Shown here piece by piece: positions 1-8,640 of a DNA stretch of 40,326 bases (position 1 is the first letter of the stretch; each line of letters begins with the position of its first letter). The translations under genes were made by a program, and so were the position numbers. The DNA is taken from contig NZ_NEGZ01000020.1 in the NCBI RefSeq assembly GCF_002127585.1, forward strand, positions 35,503-75,828. The letters run 5' to 3'. The notes under the pieces were generated by a model. That model made no database searches, was not told the origin of the DNA, and saw only the letters and a list, made by a program, of their open reading frames with translations. This stretch comes from Janthinobacterium sp. GW458P. GTDB taxonomy: Bacteria; Pseudomonadota; Gammaproteobacteria; Burkholderiales; Burkholderiaceae_D.

Positions 1-36
1 AGCATCACCGTGCTGGACGATGATGCCCCGCAGCGC

Positions 37-654
37 TTATTTTTTCACGTAATGCATGTCCAGGACGTATGCGCCCTTGTCCAGCATCACCGTGTACAGT
101 TCGTTGCCGCGCAAGGACAGGCCGCCGGGGATGCTTTGTGCGGCTTGCATGCCTTCGTCCCACATGCACGATTCGCCATTGTCCACGTCGACGCACCATT
201 GCTGCTTGCCGTCCCGCAGCACATATTTCACGGTGGCGCCGCTGCGCTGGAAGGTATAGGCCGGGACTGACGAGGTGATCTTGTCGACGCGCAAGCTCGT
301 TGCCGCGGCGTTTTCCGCCAGTTTGATCAGCATGTCGGCCGTACCGTCCGGCTTGCCCGTGATCTTCGCGCTCATGCCATCCGTCGCCACCACGGGACCG
401 GAGCAATCGGCCTTGAAGTAGGTCTCGCCGGTCGGCGTCAGTTCCAGCGAACCGCTGCCGTCGCTCTTGAATGCGATGACGAGCTTTTGACGGTCGTGAT
501 TGTCGCAAGCCGACTGCCAGGTGCCGATGTAGGCGGCCAGTGGCGAGGTGCTGCCGGAATCGCCGGCAAGCTGCTGTGTCGTACCGCCGCCGCCGCCACA
601 GCCGCTCAGGAGTGCCGCGGCCGAGCCGGCCAATACTGCCATTAATTTTTTCAT
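37..654 (-). CDS. Small secreted lipoprotein of unknown function
   Basis: Predicted 205-residue lipoprotein. The N-terminus has Lys2-Lys3, a short hydrophobic stretch and a lipobox LLSGC with the lipidated Cys at residue 19, followed by a run of Gly. This points to export and lipid anchoring, with the rest in the periplasm or on the outer membrane. The mature part is mixed beta-like sequence with four further Cys (in ACDNH, ADCSG, QQWCVD and ESCMW), so disulfides are possible. I do not recognise the domain. The start is supported by AAGGA about seven bases upstream of the ATG, and a TATAAT -10 lies further upstream. The next gene on the same strand is a chemoreceptor 300 bp upstream, so the gene is probably transcribed alone. 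Function unknown. Confidence 0.85.
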   Translation of the reverse strand: MKKLMAVLAGSAAALLSGCGGGGGTTQQLAGDSGSTSPLAAYIGTWQSACDNHDRQKLVIAFKSDGSGSLELTPTGETYFKADCSGPVVATDGMSAKITGKPDGTADMLIKLAENAAATSLRVDKITSSVPAYTFQRSGATVKYVLRDGKQQWCVDVDNGESCMWDEGMQAAQSIPGGLSLRGNELYTVMLDKGAYVLDMHYVKK

Positions 655-702
655 TCAGGGTCCTTTTCATCCGGCAGCGGTGCGTGCCGTAAACGCGGCC
701 TG

Positions 703-708
703 ATTATA
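703..708 (-). promoter_or_regulatory. Probable -10 box of the lipoprotein gene
   Basis: A perfect TATAAT reads on the minus strand about 50 bases upstream of the lipoprotein ATG, in a locally AT-rich patch. I see no good -35 at the usual spacing, so the promoter is either weak or helped by an activator. Confidence 0.4.
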
Positions 709-823
709 GAAGTATTAATGCAGGGAAATTCTCACCGAATCTATCGCGAGCTTGATTTGGATCATATCGCGGCAATGCGCTGAAATGGTTTGACGGACTG
801 AAGGAGGAGGCGCAACTGGCGTG

Positions 824-849
824 CATTGCGCCGAATACGCGGCGCAATG
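824..849. other. Perfect 10-bp hairpin in the intergenic region 655-972
   Basis: The gene-free stretch 655-972 holds two inverted repeats. This one has arms CATTGCGCCG and CGGCGCAATG around a six-base loop (AATACG). It has no T-run on either side, so it is not a typical intrinsic terminator. It could end or stabilise the chemoreceptor mRNA from the right. Nothing else in the stretch looks coding. Confidence 0.45.
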
Positions 850-927
850 GCTGCTGTATTGTTTGACATCGTGCGTCGCGCGCATACAGGCGCCGTCATT
901 TTGCGAAATGGCGCCGATGGGGAGATT

Positions 928-952
928 GCCGGCACCCGAGAAGGGCGCCGGC
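928..952 (-). terminator. Hairpin just past the chemoreceptor gene, possible terminator
   Basis: Arms GCCGGCACCC and GGGCGCCGGC pair over ten positions with one G-U pair around a five-base loop, starting 21 bases past the chemoreceptor stop. A U-tract is missing, so termination here is only a guess from position. Confidence 0.3.
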
Positions 953-972
953 TGCCGCCCGCGCAGGCAAGC

Positions 973-3048
973 TTAAAACTCTTCCCAGTCATCTCCTGCC
1001 GCTGCCTTGGCCGGCGCGTGGCGTGCCGCTTGCGGCTTGGCAACGCTCAGGCGCCGGGCGGGCACGGGTGCCTCTGGCGTCACGGCGCGCGGCGTCGCCA
1101 CGGCCGTCGGTACCGCCTGGCGCACCTGCTCGCCCAGCTTGAACACGCTGACCACGTCGGCCAGGTGGCTGGCCTGGTCTTGCAGGCTTTCGGCGGCCGC
1201 CGCCGCTTCCTCGACGAGGGCCGCGTTTTGCTGCGTCACGCCATCCATCTGCGCCAGCGCCTGGTTGACCTGGGCGATGCCGTCGCTTTGCTCGTTGGTG
1301 GCGACGCTGATGTCGGCCATGATGGCGGTCACCTTGCGCACGCTGTCGACCACCTGTTCCATGGTGGCGCCCGCTTCATCGACGAGCTTGCTGCCGGCCG
1401 CCACCTTGCCGACGGAATCGTCGATCAGCTGCTTGATTTCCTTGGCGGCAGCGGCCGAGCGTTGCGCCAGGTTGCGCACTTCCGTGGCGACGACGGCGAA
1501 GCCACGCCCCTGTTCACCGGCGCGTGCCGCTTCCACGGCCGCGTTCAGGGCCAGGATATTGGTCTGGAAGGCGATGCCATCGATGACGCTGATGATGTCG
1601 ACGATTTTATTGGACGAGTCATTGATCGAGGTCATGGTCTCTATCACCCTGCCGACCACTTCGCCGCTCTTCTGTGCCACACTCGATGCGGAAGCGGCCA
1701 GTTGATTGGCCTGGCGCGCATGGTCGGCGTTTTCCTTCACCGTGCCCGTCAGTTCTTCCACCGAGGCGGCCGTTTCTTCCAGCGAACTGGCTTGCTGTTC
1801 CGTGCGGGCCGACAGGTCGTTATTGCCTTGGGCAATTTCCGCGCTGGCGCGCGCCACGTTGTCGGCGCTGGCTTGCACTTGCAGCAGCACGGCGTGGATC
1901 TTTTCCACGAAGGCGTTGAAACCCTTGCCGATGACGGCCAGCTCGTCCGTGCCCTGGACTTCCAGCTTGACGCGCAGGTCGGCGTCGCCGCTGGACAGGT
2001 CTGTCATGGTGCGGCCCAGCGTGCGCAGCGGGCGCGTCAGCTGGTTGACGACGAGTATCAGAATGCCGGCCGTGGCCGCCGCGCACAGCAGGGCGACGAT
2101 CAGGGTGTAGGTCATCAGGTCGCGTGCCGAGGCGGTGGCCACGCTTTTCGGGAAGTTCAGCTCCACGCTCCATGGCGCGATATCCGGGTGGATCTGCAGC
2201 GGCTGCAGCAAGTGGATATAGCCTTGTCCATCCTCGTATTCATACGGTTGTCCCTGGCGCACCTTGTCCAGGCCGGCGGCCGGGATGTCGTCGGCCTTCT
2301 TGCCCAGCCGTTCGGGCGCGGGATGGCTGGCATACAGGCCGCCGTTCGAGATCAGGGCCAGCTTGCCGCCCTCGATCACCTTCAGGCCGGCCAGGATCTT
2401 CGCCAGGCGCGTGAGCATGAAGTCGGCGCTGGCCGTGCCCTTGAAGTGGCCGTCGATCATGATGGGCGCGACAAGCGAGGCCATTAGCACATCCTTGCCA
2501 TCGACGGGGTAGATGTAAGGTTCCGTAAAGAAAGTTTTACCTGTGCGCTTGGGCACGTCATACCAGTCGTTGGCGCCAGGTTTCGGGTCAAAGACGATGG
2601 GTTCGACCTGCAGCTTGCCGCCGGCGCCCCGCGTCCAGTAGGGCATGAAGCGGCCGCTGGCGTCGTAATTCGGCTTCTGGTTGGCGAAATCCGCGTCCTT
2701 GCCGTCGAGCGCGTTCGCTTCCCACGTCACGGCAGCGCCCAGCAAGTCTTCCGAGCTGGTCAGGGTGGCCTTGGTCAGTTCATTGATCTGCTCGCGCTGC
2801 AGCGGCAGGCCGGCGCTTTTGGTGCCGCGCATGGCGCCGGCCAGGCCCGACACGCTGGACAGGTTGCTGGCGATGCGCGCCTGCAGCGCGCCGGCCACTT
2901 CGCGCGCCGACGTGCGCGCCAGTTCCAGGGCGGCCGCCTCGGCGCTGGCGCTGCTCTTGTAGCCGATGACGGCCGCCGTGACGCCCAGGCTGAGGATGGC
3001 CAGCGCGGTGGCGGCGACGCAGATTTTACTGTTCAGTGAGAGTTGCAT
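973..3048 (-). CDS. Methyl-accepting chemotaxis protein with periplasmic Cache-type sensor
   Basis: A 691-residue transmembrane chemoreceptor. A first membrane helix (about residues 9-30) leads into a periplasmic domain of about 260 residues whose length and sequence ([26 protein letters not shown]) fit a dCache sensor. A second helix is at about 295-315, followed by HAMP and a long cytoplasmic coiled coil. The conserved signalling hairpin tip is clear ([20 protein letters not shown], then [12 protein letters not shown]). The chain ends in DWEEF, matching the aromatic/acidic C-terminal pentapeptide that tethers CheR and CheB in long receptors. AAGGAACA upstream of the ATG supports the start. 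It lies 57 bp behind a TorF-type porin gene on the same strand, so the two may be co-transcribed. The ligand cannot be read from the sequence; dCache domains often bind amino acids or organic acids. Confidence 0.95.
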   Translation of the reverse strand: MQLSLNSKICVAATALAILSLGVTAAVIGYKSSASAEAAALELARTSAREVAGALQARIASNLSSVSGLAGAMRGTKSAGLPLQREQINELTKATLTSSEDLLGAAVTWEANALDGKDADFANQKPNYDASGRFMPYWTRGAGGKLQVEPIVFDPKPGANDWYDVPKRTGKTFFTEPYIYPVDGKDVLMASLVAPIMIDGHFKGTASADFMLTRLAKILAGLKVIEGGKLALISNGGLYASHPAPERLGKKADDIPAAGLDKVRQGQPYEYEDGQGYIHLLQPLQIHPDIAPWSVELNFPKSVATASARDLMTYTLIVALLCAAATAGILILVVNQLTRPLRTLGRTMTDLSSGDADLRVKLEVQGTDELAVIGKGFNAFVEKIHAVLLQVQASADNVARASAEIAQGNNDLSARTEQQASSLEETAASVEELTGTVKENADHARQANQLAASASSVAQKSGEVVGRVIETMTSINDSSNKIVDIISVIDGIAFQTNILALNAAVEAARAGEQGRGFAVVATEVRNLAQRSAAAAKEIKQLIDDSVGKVAAGSKLVDEAGATMEQVVDSVRKVTAIMADISVATNEQSDGIAQVNQALAQMDGVTQQNAALVEEAAAAAESLQDQASHLADVVSVFKLGEQVRQAVPTAVATPRAVTPEAPVPARRLSVAKPQAARHAPAKAAAGDDWEEF

Positions 3049-3105
3049 GATGCTGTTCCTTGGTGGGGAGGGGTATTGGTGTCGCGGGCGTCGCGGGTAG
3101 CGCGC

Positions 3106-3912
3106 CTAGAAAGTCTTGCTGATGGCCAGCACGAAGGTGGCCGCGGCCGGGTTCGAGGTGTCGAACCGGCCGGCCGCATCGGGAATGCCCAGGGTGTAAT
3201 GGTCGTAGGCGTCGGTGGCACCCCAGGCGCGCGTGACGGCGGCGCTGACGCTCCAGCCGCCTTCAAGCGCCCTGGTGACGCCGGCCCTGGCGTCGCGCCA
3301 GTTCCACATGGCGTTGCCGCTGCCCGCCACGCGGCCATTGCCGGCGTGCAGGTTCAGGGTCCAGGCATGGCCCAGGTCGACGTTCGCGCCCACGTCCAGG
3401 TAGCCGGTGCCGCGCGCATTGGTGATGCCAAAGAAGTCGCGCGTGACCGTGCGGTTGTACTTGGCGTACAGCATCTTGTAGCTGAGGCCCAGCGACAGCT
3501 CGCCATAGTCGTACTTGACGCCCGTGGCGCGGTAGACGGCGCCCGGGTACTTGTAGTAATACGCGAGCACGCTGTAGCCCAGTTCGCCCGCCGTGCCGCC
3601 GTAGCCGCCGTACAGATCCCATTCGACGGTGGCGTCCTGGATGTAGCGGTCGCTGACGGTGGAAGCCCAGGTGCCCAGCGACCAGCCGCTGGGGTGCGCA
3701 TAGTCCAAGCCCGCCTGCAGCGCGGGCTTGCCCCAGGTCTGGCGGAACCCGCGCGAGATGTATTGCGTAGCGAGCGTTACATTGGCGCTCAGGCTCGCCG
3801 CGGCGGGGGCGTCGCCGGCGCCCGCCGTCTGCGCGTGTGCCGGCAGCACGGCCAGCAGCGTGCAGGCGCAGCAAATGAGGGAAAAGGCGGGTTTCTGGAT
3901 CAGGCAAGGCAT
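3106..3912 (-). CDS. TorF-family putative outer-membrane porin
   Basis: Encodes 268 residues with a classical signal peptide (MPCLIQKPAFSLICCACTLL, cleavage likely after AHA). A beta-barrel-like sequence follows, with alternating aromatic residues and a C-terminal Phe (ISKTF), the usual ending for outer-membrane insertion. The opening of the mature part (LSANVTLATQYISRGFRQT) is the hallmark of the TorF/TIGR02001 family. I chose the ATG at 3912 over a start 45 codons upstream because GGAG precedes it and the signal peptide begins there. Family members are assumed to be channels of unknown substrate. It is followed by a chemoreceptor gene, so porin and receptor might serve the same nutrient; that is inference. 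Confidence 0.9.
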   Translation of the reverse strand: MPCLIQKPAFSLICCACTLLAVLPAHAQTAGAGDAPAAASLSANVTLATQYISRGFRQTWGKPALQAGLDYAHPSGWSLGTWASTVSDRYIQDATVEWDLYGGYGGTAGELGYSVLAYYYKYPGAVYRATGVKYDYGELSLGLSYKMLYAKYNRTVTRDFFGITNARGTGYLDVGANVDLGHAWTLNLHAGNGRVAGSGNAMWNWRDARAGVTRALEGGWSVSAAVTRAWGATDAYDHYTLGIPDAAGRFDTSNPAAATFVLAISKTF

Positions 3913-4100
3913 GGCAGTCGGCTCCGTAGTTTGCTGGCGGCGGCCGTCCAGGCGCGCTGCCCTGATGGTTGCAATAAATGCGGCAAAGATGCGGAAAGGA
4001 CTTGTTGGCGCTCGGCTGGCGATGCAGGCATGCACGGTCGCGGACAAGCACCATGCAGCGTCATTTCAACATGCACGCATTCCCACCAAACGTAACCGAA

Positions 4101-4130
4101 AGGATAGGGCGTATGACTAGTGCAAGTCAA
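4101..4130 (-). promoter_or_regulatory. Sigma-70-type promoter for the porin-chemoreceptor pair
   Basis: On the minus strand, TTGACT (4125-4130) and TATCCT (4101-4106) are separated by 18 bases. Transcription from here would give a leader of roughly 180 bases before the porin ATG. The sequence match is good but there is no experimental support. Confidence 0.5.
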
Positions 4131-4142
4131 TAATGTTGCACT
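4119..4142. promoter_or_regulatory. Inverted repeat overlapping the porin -35 box
   Basis: Perfect seven-base arms AGTGCAA and TTGCACT with ten bases between them. The repeat covers the predicted -35 box, where a repressor or activator dimer would act. The cognate regulator is unknown. Confidence 0.45.
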
Positions 4143-4188
4143 GCGGAAATCATAAGTTGTTGTTTCCTGGCACTTTTTCAAGCGCCTG

Positions 4189-4602
4189 TCATGCGGCGGG
4201 CCGGCCCCGCTGCGCCGCCGTCCGCAAGGCGGCCAGCAGCCCGGGCAGGGCGCCGGACAAGGCTTGCATGCCGGCGGCCGGCAAGTCCGCCTGCGCCTCG
4301 ACGAAGCCGGACGGCTGTCCCCACAGCACCTGGGCGCACAATTGCGCGCTGCTGTCGAGTCCCGATACGCTGACCAGCAGGGCCACTTCCTCGGGCTGGT
4401 CGTCCGGCACGTCCCCGAGCAGGCAGGAAATGCCGAAATGATAATCCTGGAAGGCGCTGGTCGTGCCGCTGGAAAACGCGAAGACGGAAGCGAGCAGCTG
4501 CGGCGCGCCGGCGGCAAGCTGCGGCAGGGCGGCGCGGAACAGGGGCAGCAAGTCGTTTTCCAGCTGGATCACCAGCGGATGGGTGTGGACGAGGACGGTC
4601 AT
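4189..4602 (-). CDS. Hypothetical protein, 137 residues
   Basis: Encodes an acidic-to-neutral soluble protein with no signal peptide and no clear membrane helix. The N-terminal half is amphipathic (VIQLENDLLPLFRAALPQL), and there is an Asp/Glu-rich turn (GDVPDDQPEEVALLVSV). I recognise no family. Strong third-position G/C bias in this frame and the lack of competing structure make it a likely gene, although the Shine-Dalgarno sequence before the ATG is poor. It sits between a WYL regulator upstream (63 bp gap) and the porin promoter downstream, all on the minus strand, so it may share a transcript with the regulator. Function unknown. Confidence 0.65.
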   Translation of the reverse strand: MTVLVHTHPLVIQLENDLLPLFRAALPQLAAGAPQLLASVFAFSSGTTSAFQDYHFGISCLLGDVPDDQPEEVALLVSVSGLDSSAQLCAQVLWGQPSGFVEAQADLPAAGMQALSGALPGLLAALRTAAQRGRPAA

Positions 4603-4665
4603 GGCGGGATGGAATCATTGGCGGCGCGCGATGGTAGCAGTTTTCGCCGGCGCCGTGGTCCGCCG

Positions 4666-5685
4666 TCAGGCCGCGTAGCGGCTGGCCATGCTGGCGATGG
4701 TGTTCTTCATCTGTTCGCGCAAGGTGGCCGGCGCCAGCACTTCCACGCCATCGCCCAGGCCCAGCAGCCACCATTGCAGTTCGCGCGTGCTGGGTACGGT
4801 GGCGGTCAGGTGCAATGCGCCGTCGGGGCGCTCGCGCAATTGCTGGTCGGCGCTCAGCGGCGTTTCATACAGATGTTCGCCGCTGCGCCGCGCAAACACG
4901 GCTTCGAGCCGCAGCGGTTCGCCTTCGCGGATGCCCATGGCGCCGGAGGCGATGTAGGCGTCGATGTCGAAGCCTTCTTTTTTGCGCGCAGGCAAGTAGA
5001 GGATATCCGCCTGCTGCACGCGATGCAGCACCAGCGTGCGCACGTCGCTGTACTCGGCGAACAGGCACACCAGGTAGATCAGCTGGCCGCGCTGCACGAT
5101 GGCCAGCGGATGGACGGCGTCGTAGCTGACGGCGGCGTCGGCGTCGCGTTTCTTGTAGCGCAGCTTCAGCTGGCGGTCCTGCAGCAGCGCCTCGTACACA
5201 TTGCGCTGGCACGCCTCGTCGATGACGGGGGCCAGCAGCCGCTGCATGGGGGCGATGGTGCGTATCTTGTCCAGCCAGGCGGGCGCGTGGGCGCGCTCGT
5301 TGGTGGCGTTCAGGGTCTGGCGCGCGGCGCTGAAATAGGGCTGCATGCTGTCCAGGGTCGATGGCGGCAGGGCGTGGCGCAATTGCTGCTCCATCAGCGC
5401 CAGGGTCAGCGCGGCGGGCGTCGACAGCCCCGGCATGTCCATGCGCGCGGCGTTTTCCATCCAGCACCAGCCAAACGGTTTGCTGTCGAGCGGGCTTGTC
5501 AGTGGGAATATCTCGGCCAGGTCGAGCAAGTCGCGCTGGATGGTGCGGATGCCGATGGCAAAATCGATCGCCTTGAGCTTGTCGTGCAGTTCGGCAACCG
5601 TGATGGTGCGCGGCGCTTGCGGTATCAGGCGCAGCATTTGCCATTGACGCATGATGGTGGAGGGGCGTGGCGGGCGCTCGGACAT
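4666..5685 (-). CDS. WYL-domain transcriptional regulator (YafY-like)
   Basis: A 339-residue predicted DNA-binding protein. The N-terminal 70 residues form a winged helix of the DeoR/HTH_11 kind (ITVAELHDKLKAIDFAIGIRTIQRDL). A linker and a WYL domain follow at about residues 150-240 (YDAVHPLAIVQRGQLIYLV, then HRVQQADIL), with a WCX-type C-terminal extension. WYL domains bind ligands such as nucleotides or nucleic acid and control the attached helix-turn-helix. I chose the ATG at 5685 because GGAAA lies just before it; a TTG five codons upstream is the alternative. No obvious target operon adjoins it, so it may control itself or distant genes. Family is certain, ligand unknown. Confidence 0.9.
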   Translation of the reverse strand: MSERPPRPSTIMRQWQMLRLIPQAPRTITVAELHDKLKAIDFAIGIRTIQRDLLDLAEIFPLTSPLDSKPFGWCWMENAARMDMPGLSTPAALTLALMEQQLRHALPPSTLDSMQPYFSAARQTLNATNERAHAPAWLDKIRTIAPMQRLLAPVIDEACQRNVYEALLQDRQLKLRYKKRDADAAVSYDAVHPLAIVQRGQLIYLVCLFAEYSDVRTLVLHRVQQADILYLPARKKEGFDIDAYIASGAMGIREGEPLRLEAVFARRSGEHLYETPLSADQQLRERPDGALHLTATVPSTRELQWWLLGLGDGVEVLAPATLREQMKNTIASMASRYAA

Positions 5686-5766
5686 GGTGTTTCCGTTCAA
5701 TTCAGTGGCAGGATGTGTACTGTGGAGTACATAAGTTGTCGAATGGTAACATTAATTCGATGGCAA

Positions 5767-6867
5767 TTACAGGGAGGCCAGCATGGCGGCCCTGACGCAA
5801 TTGCGTCCCGCATGCTTGGCCTGGTACAGCAGCTTGTCGGCGGCGGCGACCAGGGCGGATGCGTCGGGCGCCGGTGCGCCAGGCCGGCAATCGATGGTGA
5901 CGACGCCGAAGCTGGCCGTCGTCGCCGTCTGCCGCGCCAGGCTGGCGCGCAGGCGTTCGGCCAGGCGCACGCCGCCCGCCAGGTCCGTTTCAGGCAGGAT
6001 CAGCAGGAATTCTTCGCCGCCGTGGCGCACCACGCTGTCGATGCCGCGGCGGGTGGCGTCGCCGAGCAGGGCGGCCACCGTGCGCAGCGCCGCGTCGCCA
6101 GCGGCGTGGCCGTGCACGTCGTTGATGCGCTTGAAGTGATCGATGTCGCACAGGATGGCGGTCAGGCTCAGGCCATGGCGCTGCGAACGGGCCAGTTCGG
6201 CGTCCAGCAGGCGTTCATCGAGGTAGCGCCGGTTGTAGCAGCCGGTCAGGTGGTCGCGCATGGCTTGTTCCAGCAGGATGCGGCGCTGCATGAACTGGGC
6301 GCGGCGCTGGCGCTGCAAGCCATGGCTGGCGCAGACGCCGCCCAGGTTCAGCGCCAGCAAGGTGGCGGCGTCGGCGGCCTGGCTGGCGCCGTGCAGGCAG
6401 AACCAGGCCAGGCTGGCGGCGCCGCCCAGGCCGGCGGCGTGCCGCGTGCCTTGCGTGATGCCGGCATATGGCAGCAACAGCAGGGCGCAGAAGGCCATGG
6501 CGTGCCAGGCGGCGTCGGCGTCCCGCAGCGAAAAACTCGTCAGGAAGCCGGCCATGCCCAGGGCGAGCACGGTGCGGCGGGCCGCCTCGCGGCAAGGCCC
6601 GGTGGCCGGGCTGCGCAGCGCCTGCCACAGGGCGCAAGCCATGGCCAGGCACCAGGCCAGCGCCAAGGGCCAGCAGTCGGGCGGCAGGAGCGCCGCGCCA
6701 AAGGCCAAGCTGGCGCTGGCGTACAGGGCCAGCGGCGGCCAGCCATGCGTCTGGCCCGGCGCCGGCAGGCGCAGATAGGCCGCTTCCTGTTGCGGATCGC
6801 GCAAGCGGGCCAGCCAGGGGTGCAGCGCCAGGCTGCGGGAGTCGTTGCTTGCATGGTGCTGCTGCAT
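5767..6867 (-). CDS. Membrane-anchored diguanylate cyclase (GGDEF)
   Basis: Converts two GTP to cyclic di-GMP. The N-terminal half (about residues 40-180) has several hydrophobic helices (ALYASASLAFGAALL, LALAWCLAMACAL and others), so the enzyme should be membrane-bound. The C-terminal GGDEF domain begins at DHLTGCYNRR, has the metal/GTP region CDIDHFKRIND and an intact GGEEF active site at residues 283-287. RGID lies five residues before it and matches the inhibitory I-site RxxD. Full catalytic competence is expected. The start at 6867 is a choice: upstream ATGs at 6900 and 6960 would add 11 or 31 residues, but that stretch uses CGA, AGA and AGG codons that are rare in the neighbours. It begins just past a GntR gene on the same strand. 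Confidence 0.9.
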   Translation of the reverse strand: MQQHHASNDSRSLALHPWLARLRDPQQEAAYLRLPAPGQTHGWPPLALYASASLAFGAALLPPDCWPLALAWCLAMACALWQALRSPATGPCREAARRTVLALGMAGFLTSFSLRDADAAWHAMAFCALLLLPYAGITQGTRHAAGLGGAASLAWFCLHGASQAADAATLLALNLGGVCASHGLQRQRRAQFMQRRILLEQAMRDHLTGCYNRRYLDERLLDAELARSQRHGLSLTAILCDIDHFKRINDVHGHAAGDAALRTVAALLGDATRRGIDSVVRHGGEEFLLILPETDLAGGVRLAERLRASLARQTATTASFGVVTIDCRPGAPAPDASALVAAADKLLYQAKHAGRNCVRAAMLASL

Positions 6868-6978
6868 GGAAACCTGTCGGGTAGCGAATCGAAGCCTCAT
6901 TCTTGCCCCGCCCTGCGACAAATTGCGACGCATCCCAAGCGTGCCCCTGAAAATCCCCAATTGGCCCTACCAGTGGCC

Positions 6979-7689
6979 TTAATCGTCGTGGTTGACGCGC
7001 GTGCGCACGAAGTCGATATGGCTTTGCATGGCCGTGCGCGCCTCTTCCGGCTGGCTGGCGCAGATGGCCTCGCACAGGGTGCGGTGCTGCGACAGCAGTT
7101 GCAGCGAGGTGGCGTCATCCTGCTGGCGCAGGCCCGTGCCGTTGAGCGTGATGTGTTCGCGCAGCATGCCGATGATGCTGGTGTGCAAGTGCAAGAACAT
7201 GGTGTTGTGCGACGCCTGCGCGATGACTTCATGCAGCCGCGCATCGGCTTGCGCCTCGCCGTGCTTGTCGTCGACCGCGCGCGCCTGCTCCAGTTCGGCC
7301 AGCAAGGCCAGGATTTGCGCGCGTTCGCCCGCGCTGGCCCGCTGCGCGGCAAAGTAGGCCGTGGCTCCTTCGAGCACGCGGCGAAATTCCAGGATGTCAT
7401 CGCGCAGGGCAGGGTGGTCGGCCACCAGCTGGCTCCACGGTGAAGCCATGCCGGTGCGCAATTGATCTGTCACAAAGACGCCGGCGCCGCGCCGGCTGCG
7501 CACGAGGCCCCGCGCCGCCAGCCGCTGCACCGCCTCGCGCACGGTATTGCGCGAAACCCCATATTGCTGCGCCAGCAGGCGTTCGGCCGGCAGTTGCGCA
7601 CCCGCCGGCAAGCTGCCGTCCAGCAGGGCCGTCTCCAGCCTGCGCATCACCGTCTCGACCCTGCCCCGCGTCTGCATGCCTGTCGCCAT
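6979..7689 (-). CDS. FadR-type GntR regulator, likely lactate-responsive
   Basis: A 236-residue regulator with an N-terminal GntR winged helix (LPAERLLAQQYGVSRNTVREA, then RSRRGAGVFV) and a C-terminal FCD ligand domain. The metal-binding pattern of FCD proteins is visible (DARLHEVIAQASHN, later SQHRTL and SHIDFVR). It is divergent from the lutACB-lldP lactate genes. By family and position it resembles LldR/LutR regulators, which release DNA when L-lactate binds; this role is inferred from context. The ATG at 7689 is preferred, with a TTG at 7716 as an alternative. The shared intergenic region of about 140 bases should hold the operator, but I could not identify a perfect one. Confidence 0.88.
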   Translation of the reverse strand: MATGMQTRGRVETVMRRLETALLDGSLPAGAQLPAERLLAQQYGVSRNTVREAVQRLAARGLVRSRRGAGVFVTDQLRTGMASPWSQLVADHPALRDDILEFRRVLEGATAYFAAQRASAGERAQILALLAELEQARAVDDKHGEAQADARLHEVIAQASHNTMFLHLHTSIIGMLREHITLNGTGLRQQDDATSLQLLSQHRTLCEAICASQPEEARTAMQSHIDFVRTRVNHDD

Positions 7690-7730
7690 CGCTGTTGTCT
7701 CGTCTGTTGTTTTCAAGTGGTCCGAGCAAT

Positions 7731-7759
7731 TTGAAGCGGCGCGCGGAAGCTGGAATTAT
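7731..7759 (+). promoter_or_regulatory. Candidate promoter of the lut operon
   Basis: TTGAAG (7731-7736) and AATTAT (7754-7759) are 17 bases apart, about 70 bases upstream of the lutA ATG. The location between the divergent regulator and lutA fits a regulated promoter. Confidence 0.45.
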
Positions 7760-7830
7760 GCGTGAACCGGTCATTCTTAACAACACACAGCGGCGCCGCA
7801 GCAACACACAGAGCGCCGGGAGACACACTC

Positions 7831-8640
7831 ATGCAGCCAGACCCGCGCCAGCCGCGCCACGCATCACGCCACTACCCGCCCGCACCGCTCCAGGTGTACC
7901 TGTTCGCCACCTGCCTGGTCGACCTGTTCGTGCCGCAGGCGGGGCTCGACGCGGTGCGCCTGCTGGAACGGGAAGGCTTGCTGGTGCACTATCCGCGCGG
8001 CCAGAGCTGCTGCGGCCAGCCCGCCTACAGCAGCGGCAACCCGGACCAGGCGCGCGCCGTGGCCCGCGCCCAGCTCGACCTGTTTGCGCAGCCGTGGCCC
8101 GTGATCGTGCCGTCCGGTTCCTGCGCCGGCATGATGCGCCACCACTGGCCGCAGCTGTTCCAGGACGACCCCGTGGCCGGTCCCAAGGCGCTGGAACTGG
8201 CCGAACGCGTGTATGAACTGAGCGAATTTCTCGTCTGCGTGCTCAAGCTCGACCTGGCCGGCCTGGCCCTGGCCGGTCCAGGGCAGGCCGATGAAAGCGT
8301 GGTGCTGCATACCTCGTGCGGGGCGCGCCGCGAGATGGGCACGCGCCCGCACGGCGTGGCCCTGCTCGACGCCCTGCCCGGCGTGACCCGCGTCGAACAC
8401 CAGCGCGAGTCGGAATGCTGCGGCTTCGGCGGCACGTTCTCACTGAAACATCCGGACATTTCCGGCGCCATGGTCAGCGACAAGATCGCCTCGGCCTGCG
8501 CCACGGGCTGCGACCGGCTCGTCTCGGCCGACTGCGGCTGCCTGCTCAACATCGGCCACGCCGCCCAGCACCAGGGCGCGCCGCTGCCCGTCGAGCACCT
8601 GGCCAGCTTCTTGTGGCGCCGCACGGGAGGCGCGCCATGA
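7831..8640 (+). CDS. lutA: LutA, L-lactate utilisation Fe-S oxidoreductase subunit
   Basis: First subunit of the LutABC complex that oxidises L-lactate to pyruvate (YkgE in E. coli). The 269-residue protein carries two cysteine-rich CCG domains: SCCGQPAYSSGN near residues 59-70 and ECCGFGGTFSLKHPDIS near 195-210, each preceded by a partner Cys region (FATCLVDLF, HTSCGARREMG). These bind a noncanonical Fe-S cluster in the related heterodisulfide reductase. The N-terminus is some 20 residues longer than the usual start. GGGAG before the ATG at 7831 fixes that start. The stop overlaps the next start as ATGA, showing translational coupling to the LUD-domain gene. Confidence 0.95.
   Translation: MQPDPRQPRHASRHYPPAPLQVYLFATCLVDLFVPQAGLDAVRLLEREGLLVHYPRGQSCCGQPAYSSGNPDQARAVARAQLDLFAQPWPVIVPSGSCAGMMRHHWPQLFQDDPVAGPKALELAERVYELSEFLVCVLKLDLAGLALAGPGQADESVVLHTSCGARREMGTRPHGVALLDALPGVTRVEHQRESECCGFGGTFSLKHPDISGAMVSDKIASACATGCDRLVSADCGCLLNIGHAAQHQGAPLPVEHLASFLWRRTGGAP

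Noticed and set aside
1-36. Possible end of a gene entering from the left edge
   Set aside because: No frame gives a recognisable tail within 36 bases, so the feature cannot be supported.
4264-7443. A 1059-codon open frame on the plus strand over four minus-strand genes
   Set aside because: Shadow of the WYL, GGDEF and GntR genes, which have full recognisable domains.
7760-7780. TGAACCGGTCA as a lactate-regulator operator
   Set aside because: It is not a complete palindrome and does not fit the recalled LldR consensus well.
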